11,954 bases of DNA from an uncultured Clostridium sp. (GTDB lineage: Bacteria > Bacillota > Clostridia > TANB77 > CAG-508), in contig CAMMNR010000042.1 in NCBI GenBank assembly GCA_946498265.1, positions 1-11,954 of the forward strand. The letters run 5' to 3'. The notes beneath the pieces were generated by a model, which was not told the DNA's origin, made no database searches, and worked only from the letters and a program-made list of their open reading frames with translations. Position 1 is the stretch's first letter. Every line of letters begins with the position of its first letter. The position numbers were made by a program, and so were the translations under genes. This document shows, one piece after another, positions 1 through 8,233 of the stretch.

Positions 1-1280
1 TAATTAATATAAAAAGAGTTGCAAAAAGGAGAGTTAATATGCAATGGTTTAAAGTTCCTGAAAAAATATATTTTGAAGCTGGTTCAATACAATATTTAGA
101 AAAAATGCCAGATATAGAAAGAGCTTTTATTGTAACAGATGAAAGTATGATAAAACTTGGATATGTAGATAAAATATTATATCATTTAAGAAAAAGACAG
201 CAATATGTACACTCAGAAATATTTAGTGATGTTGAATCAGACCCATCATTTGACACAATAAAAAAAGGTGTACAAGCTATGCAAAGCTTTAATCCAGATG
301 TTATAATAGCAATTGGAGGAGGAAGCCCAATTGATGCAGCAAAAGGAATGTGGCTATTCTATGAACATCCAGATGCAGATGCTGAAGGATTAAAATTAAA
401 GTTTATGGATATTAGAAAAAGAACATACAAATTTCCAAAACTAGGAACAAAATGCAAAATGGTAGCAATACCAACAACATCTGGAACAGGTTCAGAAGTA
501 ACATCTTTTGCAGTAATAACAGATAAAGAAAAAAATAAAAAATATCCATTAGCAGATTATGAATTAACACCAGATGTAGCAATCATAGATCCTAACCTAG
601 TAATGAGTTTACCAAAATCAGTAACAGCAGATACAGGAATGGACGTTTTAACTCATAGTTTGGAAGCATATGTATCAAATATGGCATCAGACTATACAGA
701 CGGGCTAGCAGAAAAATCAACAGAATTAGTCCTAAAATATTTAGAAAGAGCATATAATGATGGAAATGACAAAGAAGCAAGAGAAAAAATGCACAATAGC
801 AGTACAATAGCAGGAATGGCATTTACTAATGCATTTTTGGGAATAAATCATTCATTAGCTCATAAAATAGGTGCAGAATTCCACATGCCACATGGAAGAA
901 TAAATGCTATTTTACTTCCATATGTAATAAGATACAACAGTTCTAAACCATCAAAATTTGTGTCATTCCCTAAATATGAATACTTTATAGCTGATGAAAA
1001 ATATTATGAATTAGCTAAAAAAGTAGGATTAAAAGCAGATTCTAAAGAAGAAGGAATAAACAGTTTAATTGAAAAGATAAAAGAATTAAATGGAAAATTG
1101 AATATTCCTAAATCATTTAAAGAAGCCGGCATAGATGAACAAGAATTTTTGGCTAAAGTAGATATGCTAGCAGATAGAGCTTTTGAAGACCAATGTACAA
1201 CAGCAAATCCAAGATTACCTTTAGTTTCAGAATTAAAGCAAATATTATTAGATAGCTATTATGGTAAAGAAATAAATTAA
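1..1280 (+). CDS. adhE: Bifunctional acetaldehyde/alcohol dehydrogenase AdhE, C-terminal part (5' end off the window)
   Basis: This is the iron-dependent alcohol dehydrogenase half of AdhE, which reduces acetyl-CoA to acetaldehyde and then ethanol with NADH during fermentation. An ATG at 39 could be mistaken for the start, but the frame is open to base 3. The codons before it read INIKRVAKRRVN, which matches the linker joining the aldehyde and alcohol dehydrogenase domains of AdhE (NIKTVAKR-like), so the gene continues off the left edge. Visible motifs are GGGSPIDAAK and TTSGTGSEVT for nucleotide binding. The iron ligands by family analogy are Asp (642-644) and His (654-656) in DVLTH, His (849-851) in NHSLAH and His (891-893) in MPHG. 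The C-terminus looks complete. A terminator follows, so it is not co-transcribed with the next genes. A stand-alone Fe-ADH is the alternative, but the linker argues against it. Confidence 0.93.
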   Translation, partial: INIKRVAKRRVNMQWFKVPEKIYFEAGSIQYLEKMPDIERAFIVTDESMIKLGYVDKILYHLRKRQQYVHSEIFSDVESDPSFDTIKKGVQAMQSFNPDVIIAIGGGSPIDAAKGMWLFYEHPDADAEGLKLKFMDIRKRTYKFPKLGTKCKMVAIPTTSGTGSEVTSFAVITDKEKNKKYPLADYELTPDVAIIDPNLVMSLPKSVTADTGMDVLTHSLEAYVSNMASDYTDGLAEKSTELVLKYLERAYNDGNDKEAREKMHNSSTIAGMAFTNAFLGINHSLAHKIGAEFHMPHGRINAILLPYVIRYNSSKPSKFVSFPKYEYFIADEKYYELAKKVGLKADSKEEGINSLIEKIKELNGKLNIPKSFKEAGIDEQEFLAKVDMLADRAFEDQCTTANPRLPLVSELKQILLDSYYGKEIN

Positions 1281-1304
1281 AATAAAATTATAGTTTATAA
1301 TATA

Positions 1305-1350
1305 AAGAATACTATATATAAGGTGAAGACAACTTATATATAGTATTTTT
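1305..1350 (+). terminator. Rho-independent terminator after adhE
   Basis: A perfect 15-bp inverted repeat, AATACTATATATAAG (1308-1322) and CTTATATATAGTATT (1333-1347), encloses a 10-nt loop and runs into a T tract. It separates adhE from the cassette downstream. The stem is almost all A/T, so efficiency may be moderate, and it could also work on transcripts from the opposite strand. Confidence 0.85.
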
Positions 1351-1352
1351 GT

Positions 1353-1381
1353 TTGACTAATACATTATAGCATGATAAAAT
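1353..1381 (+). promoter_or_regulatory. SigA-type promoter of the five-gene cassette
   Basis: TTGACT (1353-1358), a 17-nt spacer and TAAAAT (1376-1381) with an extended -10 TG (TGATAAAAT). It lies just after the adhE terminator and about 30 nt upstream of the first cassette gene. No comparable promoter or clear intrinsic terminator is seen before 9832, so it probably drives all five genes. The dinD promoter at 10132-10160 has nearly the same -10 (TGATAAAAT). Confidence 0.75.
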
Positions 1382-1409
1382 AAGAAAAAATTCAGAAAGA
1401 AGTGATAAT

Positions 1410-2615
1410 ATGGGTATTTTAGATAAATTTAATGAAATGATGGAAAGACAAAGACAAAAAAAGCTAGAACAAAGAGTAAAAGAAGTAGAAAGTGTATATG
1501 ATAGTACAAGAACAGAAGAAGAAGGAATAAATGAAGCTTCAAGAAAAGTAATTGAGCTAATGAAGGAAGACCCAGAATTAGGAGTAAGAATTTTAGAAAC
1601 CATACAAGAAAGTCAAAAATTACCTAATAAAGTAGTAGTAGAAGCCATAAAACAAATTCCAGAAACAGAACAAATTGGAGATCCAGAAAAAACAATAATT
1701 GAAACAGTTGAAAAACTACCATTAGAAACAGAGGAAATAACAGATATAATTAAAGAGTCAAAAGTAAGTATACCAGTAGCAAAAGAGATAACGAAACAAA
1801 TTCCAAATGAACAAGTAAGAAAAGAAGAAAAGGATAGATTAGAGCAAATAGAAAAAGAAGAAAGCGAAAAAGAACAAAAAGAAAGAGAACAAGAAATTCT
1901 AAGAGATTTAAGAGAAAAATATGCAACATGTGACAAGATAGAGGGAACACAGTTAACTAGTCAATTAAGTGAAATAAGAAAGAAGATGGAAACTACAAAA
2001 GTAAAAGATGCAATATCTCAAGTATTAGCAAGAAAAGCAGCAATCGAATGGAAACAACTTGGAACTACAAGATTACCATCAATGTATAAAGTTATAACAC
2101 CACAAGAAATGATAGAAATAGATTTCCCCGATTTAGTAGAACAAGAATATGAAGATATAAAAGACAAAAAACAGTATGCTATAACTAAAGAGTATGAATT
2201 TGATAAGAAAAATTTACAAAAATTAATATTAAAAGAAATGGCAAAACAAATAGCAGAAGTTTATAAAGAATATGGAATAATAGAAATACCTCAAACCATA
2301 GTAGATAAGAAATTTGATGAAGAAGTAGAAAATTATTTTGCTGAAAAAATAATGAAATATGGAGAAGATATTAATAATGAAGAAATGGTAATAAATAAAA
2401 TAAAGGGAATAAATAATTATGAATTAGAAGATTTAATAGGAATGATAGAAAAACTACCAGAGGCAGAAAAATCAGAATGTCTAAAAGATTTTAAAAAACA
2501 AATAGTAGAAAGAAAACAAAATGCAAAAGAAAATAATCAAGATGAAAAAGAAAGTAATAGCAATAAAGAAAACATTGAAAAAAAAGAAAACAGAGATGAT
2601 GAATATATCCACTAA
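1410..2615 (+). CDS. Unrecognised Glu/Lys-rich coiled-coil protein, first gene of the cassette
   Basis: A 401-residue, highly charged soluble protein that I do not recognise. No signal peptide or membrane segment is seen. Residues about 70-133 contain three loose helical repeats, each ending in a proline step: AIKQIP, TVEKLP and EITKQIP. A similar MIEKLP occurs near residue 350. Residues about 135-172 form a strong predicted coiled coil dense in Glu, Lys, Arg and Gln. The middle (about 180-345) looks like a folded alpha-helical region containing IEWKQLGTTRLPSMY. The last 35 residues or so are a low-complexity Asn/Glu/Lys tail. The start follows a weak AAGAAGTGA ribosome-binding site. Being promoter-proximal to the TerB_N, ATPase and helicase genes, it may be a scaffold or sensor partner, which is inference from position only. 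Confidence 0.8.
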   Translation: MGILDKFNEMMERQRQKKLEQRVKEVESVYDSTRTEEEGINEASRKVIELMKEDPELGVRILETIQESQKLPNKVVVEAIKQIPETEQIGDPEKTIIETVEKLPLETEEITDIIKESKVSIPVAKEITKQIPNEQVRKEEKDRLEQIEKEESEKEQKEREQEILRDLREKYATCDKIEGTQLTSQLSEIRKKMETTKVKDAISQVLARKAAIEWKQLGTTRLPSMYKVITPQEMIEIDFPDLVEQEYEDIKDKKQYAITKEYEFDKKNLQKLILKEMAKQIAEVYKEYGIIEIPQTIVDKKFDEEVENYFAEKIMKYGEDINNEEMVINKIKGINNYELEDLIGMIEKLPEAEKSECLKDFKKQIVERKQNAKENNQDEKESNSNKENIEKKENRDDEYIH

Positions 2616-2676
2616 AATATTTTATAGATAAAAATATTTTAATATTTAAGAAAAGAAGAAAACTAAACAGATGGTA

Positions 2677-2698
2677 TGAAAAAGAATTTAATAAAAAA
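2677..2698 (+). repeat. 22-nt exact repeat upstream of the TerB_N gene (second copy 10035-10056)
   Basis: The 22 bases at 2677-2698 are identical to 10035-10056. Here the repeat lies in a tiny frame ATG...TGA (2676-2705) reading MKKNLIKKE. At 10034 the equivalent frame starts with TTG and reads KKNLIKK then TAG. Both stand in short gaps after or before cassette genes. In so AT-rich a sequence the match may be partly compositional, but 22 nt is longer than I would expect by chance in 12 kb. Function unknown; it could be a leader peptide or a duplicated junction. Confidence 0.5.
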
Positions 2699-2709
2699 GG
2701 AATGAAAAA

Positions 2710-4491
2710 ATGAAAAGTGAATTAGATTTGGTATTAAGAGAACTTGCACAATACTTTATATATGGAACAGAAGATGTAAAAAGTGCATATAAAGAAGAAA
2801 AGATAATTCAATTAGATAAGAATGTAACTGATATAAACAGAATTTATAGAAAATTTCAAAGAATAGAAAAAGATAATTACTGGAAAATGGATACAGATGA
2901 AATTTTTTATAGACAAGCAAAATATCTAGAAAATTTTGAAGACAATTATGAAATAAAAAATGTTCATAGAAGTAGTTATCATATATTTGGAGTAGACTAT
3001 ACATACTCAAACTTTTCATTTGCTGATTTTAGAACATATTTTTCGTGGAGAACAAAAATAAGAAAAGGTAAATTTGAATTAATAGAATGGGAATATGAGC
3101 AAATTTATATAAATGAATTATTAAATCAAATAGGTTGTAAAGATGAAACTGATGCAATGGAAAAACTAATTGATTTTTGGAAAGGATATAGGCAATGTAC
3201 ATTAAGGATTGATAGTGTAATGCCTAATATTATCAAGGAATTTTACATTATAAGTGGTTTAAAAATACTATATACAGAAATTATGAAAAAATTTCCTATT
3301 GAGATTAAAACTCAAGCTAAAGATTTAAAAGACATAAATAAAGGAATATATACAGATAAAATAGATTTTTTAAATGAAATTTCAACATATAAAATATCTA
3401 AAAGCAAGTTATTAAAAACAAAATATGGATATCTATTAAATCAATGTATAGAAAAAGTTTTTAATAAGTTAAATTCAAAATTTAAAGAAAATGACATTTT
3501 ATTAGCAGAAATGCTAATGTATAAAAATCAAACAGACTATTGGTGGGAACCACTTAAAAATTATAATATTTTTTATAAAAAAGAGCCAACTAATCCTATC
3601 ATTATAGAAGGTACTGAAAAGTATGAATGTAAAAATGGTGAATGGAATAGAATAATTTATTCTGAAAATAGAGACTATAAAAATACAATAGGATATATTT
3701 TGAAGACAATGGAATGTTATATAAGAGAATATTTAGGGTATAGAAAGTTAAAACTTCCAGAAAAAACTGAAATTGTAAGAGATATTGGAGAATATTATTG
3801 TTTAGACAAAACTAGAAATGTTTTACAAAAAATATATAAAATGAATTTACAAGAGATTATTCAAATAGAAACAATTAAATTTTTAGAAGAAAATAAAATC
3901 CCAAAGAAGATATTAAAAAAACCAAAAGAAAAGAAAGATGAATTTGAGCAAGAAGAAAAAATAGAAGTAGTATTTAATCAAGAACAATTTGCAAAAATTA
4001 GAGAAAAATCAGAAGAAATCCAAAAAGCACTTATAATAGAAGAAAATGATACAGAAATTGCAAATAATATGGAAAGAAAAGAAGTTATTAAAAATAACGA
4101 AAAAATAAGTGGAATAAAAAAAGATACAATAGATAGACCTAAAGAAGTGGCTAGTACTCAAGATGAAATAGAAAAAACAAGTGCAAATATAAAATTAAGT
4201 GAACAAATAGAACTACAAGAAAATAGTAACAATATTATTGAAGAAAATGTATTTAAGAAATTTGCATATAACTTAAATCCAGAAGAAAAAGAAATAATAA
4301 ATACTTTATTAGAAAAACAAGATGTAGAAAATAAAATAATGCAAATTGCACAAAGACAAAATGAAATGTTAGAGGTAATAATATCTAATATTAACGATAA
4401 AGCACTAGAAACAATAGGCGATACAGTAATAGAATCTAATATGTCATCTATTTATGAAGATTATGAAGAAGAAATAAAACAGGCTTTATAA
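2710..4491 (+). CDS. TerB_N / TerB_C domain protein
   Basis: A 593-residue protein. Residues about 63-195 match the TerB_N pattern: FYRQAKYLENFEDNY (66-80), a tyrosine-rich stretch, YFSWRTKIRKG (110-120), YINELLNQIG (133-142) and a following FW..YR segment. The last 75 residues or so match TerB_C, with ISNINDKALETIGDTVIE and a final YEDYEEEIKQAL. I see no canonical TerB domain between them. Instead there is a middle region with LLAEMLMYKNQ, WWEPL and an aromatic-rich block, then a charged coiled-coil linker (about 395-510). From recall, TerB_N/TerB_C proteins occur beside a DUF2791 ATPase and an SF2 helicase in predicted Ter-linked DNA-processing or defence loci, and that is the arrangement here. 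Its probable role is adaptor or sensor for the two motor proteins. Ribosome-binding site AAAAGGA lies 8 nt upstream. Confidence 0.85.
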   Translation: MKSELDLVLRELAQYFIYGTEDVKSAYKEEKIIQLDKNVTDINRIYRKFQRIEKDNYWKMDTDEIFYRQAKYLENFEDNYEIKNVHRSSYHIFGVDYTYSNFSFADFRTYFSWRTKIRKGKFELIEWEYEQIYINELLNQIGCKDETDAMEKLIDFWKGYRQCTLRIDSVMPNIIKEFYIISGLKILYTEIMKKFPIEIKTQAKDLKDINKGIYTDKIDFLNEISTYKISKSKLLKTKYGYLLNQCIEKVFNKLNSKFKENDILLAEMLMYKNQTDYWWEPLKNYNIFYKKEPTNPIIIEGTEKYECKNGEWNRIIYSENRDYKNTIGYILKTMECYIREYLGYRKLKLPEKTEIVRDIGEYYCLDKTRNVLQKIYKMNLQEIIQIETIKFLEENKIPKKILKKPKEKKDEFEQEEKIEVVFNQEQFAKIREKSEEIQKALIIEENDTEIANNMERKEVIKNNEKISGIKKDTIDRPKEVASTQDEIEKTSANIKLSEQIELQENSNNIIEENVFKKFAYNLNPEEKEIINTLLEKQDVENKIMQIAQRQNEMLEVIISNINDKALETIGDTVIESNMSSIYEDYEEEIKQAL

Positions 4492-4559
4492 AAATATAGA
4501 TATTTAAAATGATACAAATTATAGGCAAAATTACAATAAAAGAAGGGAATGAAACAAAT

Positions 4560-5880
4560 ATGGCAATAAAAGTACCAAGAAGAATAGCAACGACACTAAT
4601 GAATTCTTTAAAAGGAGGAGTTGTACCAAGAATAGGACTTCGGATATATAGCAGTAGGCAGAGAGCAAGAAATAAAAGCTTTATTAAATGATGTTGATAT
4701 CATAGAAGAAGGAGGGTCTACATTCAGATTTTTGGTTGGAAGATATGGAAGTGGAAAAAGTTTTCTACTTCAAACTATTAGAACGCATGTCATGGATAGA
4801 GGATTTGTTGTAATAGATGCTGATCTTTCGCCAGAAAGAAGATTAATGGGAACTAAAGGACAGGGATTAGCAACATACAAAGAATTAATTCAAAACATGT
4901 CAACAAAAACAAAACCAGATGGACAAGCACTTCCACTAATTTTAGAGAAATGGATTTCAGGAATAAAGACTCAAGTTATGCAAGAAATTGGAGAAAATGC
5001 AGATAAAAAGGAATTTTCTAAAAAGGTAAAAAGCAAAATTTTTGAGAATATTTCTAGATTAGAAGGTATGGTACATGGTTTTGATTTTGCCAAAGTAATA
5101 AATATGTATTATGAAGCATATGAAGAATCAGATGACGAGAAAAAGTCGAAGGTGCTAAAATGGTTTAGAGGGGAATATTCAACAAAGACAGAAGCAAAAA
5201 ATGAGCTTGGAATTAATATTATAATAACAGATGATAATTGGTATGAATATGTAAAATTATTTGCCATATTTTTGGTAAATGCAGGATATAAAGGTATGTT
5301 AATGTTGATAGATGAATTAGTAAATCTATATAGAATTCCATCATCTGTTACAAGACAATATAATTATGAAAAAATTTTAATGATGTATAATGATACTTTA
5401 CAAGGAAAAGCAAAATATTTAGGAATAATAATGGGAGGAACTCCACAATGTGTGGAAGATACACGAAAAGGTATTTTTAGTTATGATGCATTACGTTCAA
5501 GGTTAACAGAAGGAAAATTTGCATCAGAAGATACTGTTAATTTATTATCACCTATTATAAGATTAAAACGTCTAACACCAGATGAAATGTTTATTCTTAC
5601 TGAAAAATTGAGAGATATACATTCAGATTTACATGAATACAAGAGTGAATTGACTCAGGATGATTTGATGCAATTTATTAAAATAGAATATGAAAGAGTA
5701 GGTGCAAATACTAATATTACACCAAGAGAAGTGATAAGGGATTTTATAGAATTATTAGATATTTTATATCAAAATCCTAATAAAACATTTGCTGATATTA
5801 TTGGAAATGAGAAATTTGAATTTGCAAAAGGAGATAATACTGAAGAAGAAAATCGTGAGTTTGAAGATTTTGAGGTTTAA
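4560..5880 (+). CDS. BrxD-like P-loop ATPase (DUF2791), read through a +1 frameshift at 4641
   Basis: Full length is 439 residues if the ribosome reads CTT (4638-4640), skips C4641 and resumes at GGA (4642-4644). The 27 residues before the slip start MAIKVPRRIATT and end PRIGL. After the slip comes GYIAVGREQEIKALL, and together they rebuild the N-terminal block typical of the DUF2791 (BrxD/BrxC-like) family. Walker A is GRYGSGKS at residues 60-67, followed by the family signatures DADLSPERRL and GQGLATYKELI. Walker B is LMLIDEL (D251, E252). GGTPQ and DALRSRL are also family-like. The start at 4560 fits the family and has AGAAGGGA upstream; an in-frame ATG at 4509 has no ribosome-binding site. 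Without the shift, translation ends at 4691 as a 43-residue peptide lacking Walker A. The family works in BREX and related defence systems. Alternatives are a disrupted gene or a sequence error. Confidence 0.85.
4636..4644 (+). other. Candidate +1 recoding site GACTTCGGA in the ATPase gene
   Basis: Zero-frame codons are GGA CTT CGG and the +1 frame resumes GGA TAT ATA GCA. CTT is the classic P-site slip codon of prfB, and CGG in the A site is a codon otherwise unused in this window. An AAGGAGG-like stretch (4612-4618) lies about 19 nt upstream, farther than the 3-nt spacing of the prfB stimulator, so its role is doubtful. The same nonamer stands at the break in the helicase gene. Confidence 0.65.
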
Positions 5881-5950
5881 GGTTGAAAAATATTACAATT
5901 TAATTCTTTTTCAATCAAATTAGTCTTATAAAGGAATGTGAATAATTATG
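5881..5950 (+). repeat. Hairpin leader repeat, copy A, before the helicase
   Basis: This gap aligns almost base for base with 8160-8233. Both begin GGTTGAAAAATA, share a TTACAATTTAATTC core and end in an AAAGGA ribosome-binding site 12 nt before the ATG. GGTTGAAAAA (5881-5890) can pair with TTTTTCAATC (5907-5916), a 10-bp stem with one G-U pair and a 16-nt loop. No T tract follows, so it is unlikely to be a terminator. A protein-binding or translation-control element is possible. Confidence 0.75.
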
Positions 5951-8102
5951 GAAAATGTTTTTGAAAGATTAGCACCATTTATTCAAGAATATATATATAG
6001 AAATGGATGGACAGAAATAAGACCAATACAAGTGGCTGCATGTGACTTGATACTAAATACAGAGAATAATGTACTATTAGCTTCTGGAACAGCATCAGGA
6101 AAAACAGAAGCAGCTTTTTTACCTATTCTAACAGATATATATGAAAATCCTAGTCATTCAGTTGCTGTCCTTTATATTAGTCCACTAAAAGCATTAATTA
6201 ATGACCAATTCATAAGAATAGAAGAAATGTTAGAAGAAACTGACATACCAGTAACAAAATGGCATGGAGATGTAGTGCAAAATGCAAAAAGTAAACTTTT
6301 AAAGAATCCAAAAGGAATATTACAAACAACACCAGAATCTTTAGAGGCAATGCTTATGCGAAATCCAGGAAACATATTAAAATTATTTTCAGATTTAAGA
6401 TATATTGTAATAGATGAGGTTCACTATTTCATGAATGATGATAGAGGTTTGCAAACTTTGTGTATTATAGAAAGAATACAAAGAATAATTGAAAAAGAGC
6501 CAAGAAGAATAGGATTATCTGCAACTTTAGGTGACTATGAATTGGCTACACAATGGCTAAGTTCAGGAACAAATAGAAAAACAGTTATACCGACTGTACC
6601 AGAAGAAAAAAGGAAGATAAGATTAGGAATTAAATATTATGAAATAGAAGAAAAAGAAGATGAAACATCAATTTTAGATTATTATAGAGATTTATATGAA
6701 AAAACATTAAATAGAAAATGTATTATATTTTCTAATTCAAAATCAGAAGTAGAAGGAAATATAGCACATTTAAAGAAAATAGCTAAAAATCGAAATACAA
6801 AAGACATATATTATGTGCATCATGCAAATATTTCTAATTCGCTTAGGAGACAAGCAGAAGAACAAATGAAATCAGAAGAAGAAAATGCTATTACAGGGGC
6901 AACAGTAACATTAGAATTAGGAATAGACTTAGGAAAGTTAGATAGAATAGTACAAACAGGCTCACCATTTACTGTATCTAGCTTTGTTCAAAGACTTCGG
7001 AAGAAGTGGAAGAAGAGGACAACCTGCTGAAATGTTATTTTTATTTAAAGAAGAAAAAGATAATAAACCAAAAGAATTTTACCAAATGATAGACTTTGAG
7101 TTTATTAAATGTATTGCAATAATAGAATTATATTTGAAAGAAAAATGGATAGAGCCAAAAGAAAAAAACGATTTGCCATATTCTTTATTATATCACCAAA
7201 CAATGAGCTTTTTGTTTGGAATGGGGGCAGTAAGTCCAAAAGAATTAGCAAGATACATATTAACATTGACAGCTTTTAAAAAAGTTCCTAAAGAAGATTA
7301 TCAAAAATTATTGCGATATTTATTAGAAAAACAAGAAATAGAAAAAGATGAAGAAGGAAATCTTTTGATTGGAATGCAAGGAGAAAGAAAAGTTAATAAT
7401 TTTCAATTTTTTTCAGTTTTTAGTACACCAATAGAATATTCAGTAAGGGACGGATCACAAGAGATTGGAACAGTACAGACACCATATATAGTAGGACAAC
7501 AATTTGGACTAGCAGGATTTACTTGGAAAGTTATAGATATTAATGAAGAAAAAAGACAAATATTTGTTAAAAAAGTAGGAGGAATATCTAAAATTGGTTG
7601 GAATGATGATGGAAATATATTTGTAAATACTAAGATTTTGAAAAAAATGCAAGAAGTTTTAAGTGAGCAAGAAGAATATAGATATTTAGATTTAAATAGT
7701 CTGAATAAGCTAAGAGAACTACGTCAAATAGCTAATAGAACAAATATATTAGAAAATAAAGTTGTAACAATTGTAAAAGGAGTATATGGAATTTTTCCAT
7801 GGCTAGGAACTAAAGAAATGCTAGCACTTAGCTTTAGTTTAAAACAAAAAGAAATCGAAAATCAAATTTTTTATAGAGCTGGAATACCTATTTTTATTGA
7901 GGTAAAAACAAAGAAAAATAGAGAAAAAATAGAAAAAATATTAGAAGAAATTAAACATGAAAATATAGATAAAGAACAATTTGAAATACCAGATATTTTA
8001 CAAAAATCTGGTAAATATAATTATACTATTCCTAAAGATTTGTTGAAGAAACAATTTATAGAAGATTGTATAGGTGTAGAAAATATGCAAAAGTATTTAT
8101 AA
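5948..8102 (+). CDS. Lhr-like superfamily-2 DEAD/DEAH helicase, read through a +1 frameshift at 6998
   Basis: The joined product is 717 residues: 350 before the slip, then G351 onward from 6999. Motif I is ASGTASGKTEA (K52), motif Ia YISPLKAL, motif Ib TTPESLE, motif II DEVH (156-159), motif III SATL (191-194), motif V TLELGID. Motif VI, QRLGRSGRRGQ (348-358), appears only after the +1 shift from CTT (6995-6997) to GGA (6999-7001). The zero frame gives RKKWKKRTTC and a stop at 7030. After motif VI come a winged-helix-like region (SLLYHQTMSFLF, SPKELARYIL) and a beta-rich REIGTV-like and WKVIDI segment, as in Lhr-type helicases and the BREX helicase BrxHI. ATP-driven unwinding or remodelling of nucleic acid is expected. 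The preceding ATPase gene carries the same kind of break, and both lie in the TerB_N cassette. If no recoding occurs this would be a pseudogene without arginine fingers. Confidence 0.87.
6993..7001 (+). other. Candidate +1 recoding site GACTTCGGA in the helicase gene
   Basis: Zero-frame codons are AGA CTT CGG and the +1 frame resumes GGA AGA AGT GGA, giving QRLGRSGRRG. The nonamer is identical to the one in the ATPase gene at 4636-4644, while flanking bases differ (CAAA upstream here, ATAG there). No Shine-Dalgarno-like stretch is seen just upstream. A purine-rich run follows. The slip falls exactly before the catalytic arginines of motif VI. Confidence 0.65.
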
Positions 8103-8159
8103 AACTATTTATTTGTGATATAACTTGGTAAAGATATTAATACTTTTATAAGGAGATAA

Positions 8160-8233
8160 GGTTGAAAAATAATTACAATTTAATTCTTTTCCAACCAAAT
8201 TTGTGTCTTAAGAAAGGAATATAATTAAAAATG
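8160..8233 (+). repeat. Hairpin leader repeat, copy B, before the last cassette gene
   Basis: Second copy of the element at 5881-5950. GGTTGAAAAA (8160-8169) pairs with TTTTCCAACC (8187-8196). The second pair is G-C here against G-U in copy A, while one A-C mismatch appears at the sixth pair. The loop core TTACAATTTAATTC is unchanged. The ribosome-binding site GAAAGGA again ends 12 nt before the ATG. The stretch also fits a small reading frame (see 8162-8224). Confidence 0.75.
8162..8224 (+). CDS. Possible 20-residue leader peptide
   Basis: A TTG at 8162 lies 6 nt after AGGAG (8151-8155) and opens a 20-codon frame reading KNNYNLILFQPNLCLKKGI after the start. It ends 6 nt before the next gene, overlapping that gene's ribosome-binding site, which would allow translational coupling. 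In copy A the matching TTG frame stops after six codons, so the peptide is not conserved between copies. That argues against it. Confidence 0.2.
   Translation: MKNNYNLILFQPNLCLKKGI

Noticed and set aside
39..1280. ATG at 39 as the true start of a stand-alone iron alcohol dehydrogenase
   Set aside because: The frame is open upstream to the window edge and encodes the NIKRVAKRR linker of AdhE, so this ATG is an internal Met.
592..1950. Minus-strand open frames opposite adhE and the coiled-coil gene
   Set aside because: They are Leu/Phe/Ser-rich low-complexity frames, the usual shadow of A-rich coding on the other strand, without ribosome-binding sites or family similarity.
2614..2640. AAAATATTTT repeats after the first cassette gene as a terminator
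   Set aside because: The arms are purely A/T and each is self-complementary, with no stable stem. Composition alone explains them.
4612..4618. AAGGAGG upstream of the ATPase slip as a prfB-like stimulator
   Set aside because: It is about 19 nt from CTT rather than about 3, it encodes the conserved KGGVV segment, and the helicase site has no counterpart.
4732..5880. A separate ATPase starting at TTG 4732
   Set aside because: That would begin two residues before Walker A and lose the conserved N-terminal block, which is intact upstream in the +1 frame without any stop.
6841..6855. CTT AGG A in the helicase as a Ty1-like slip site
   Set aside because: The family frame continues unbroken through it (NSLRRQA), so there is no evidence of shifting here. 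It serves as a useful contrast to CTT CGG.
6984..8102. An independent second gene for the helicase C-terminal half starting at 6984
   Set aside because: There is no ribosome-binding site, its first residues are out-of-frame readings of motif V-VI sequence, and it completes motif VI of the upstream frame.
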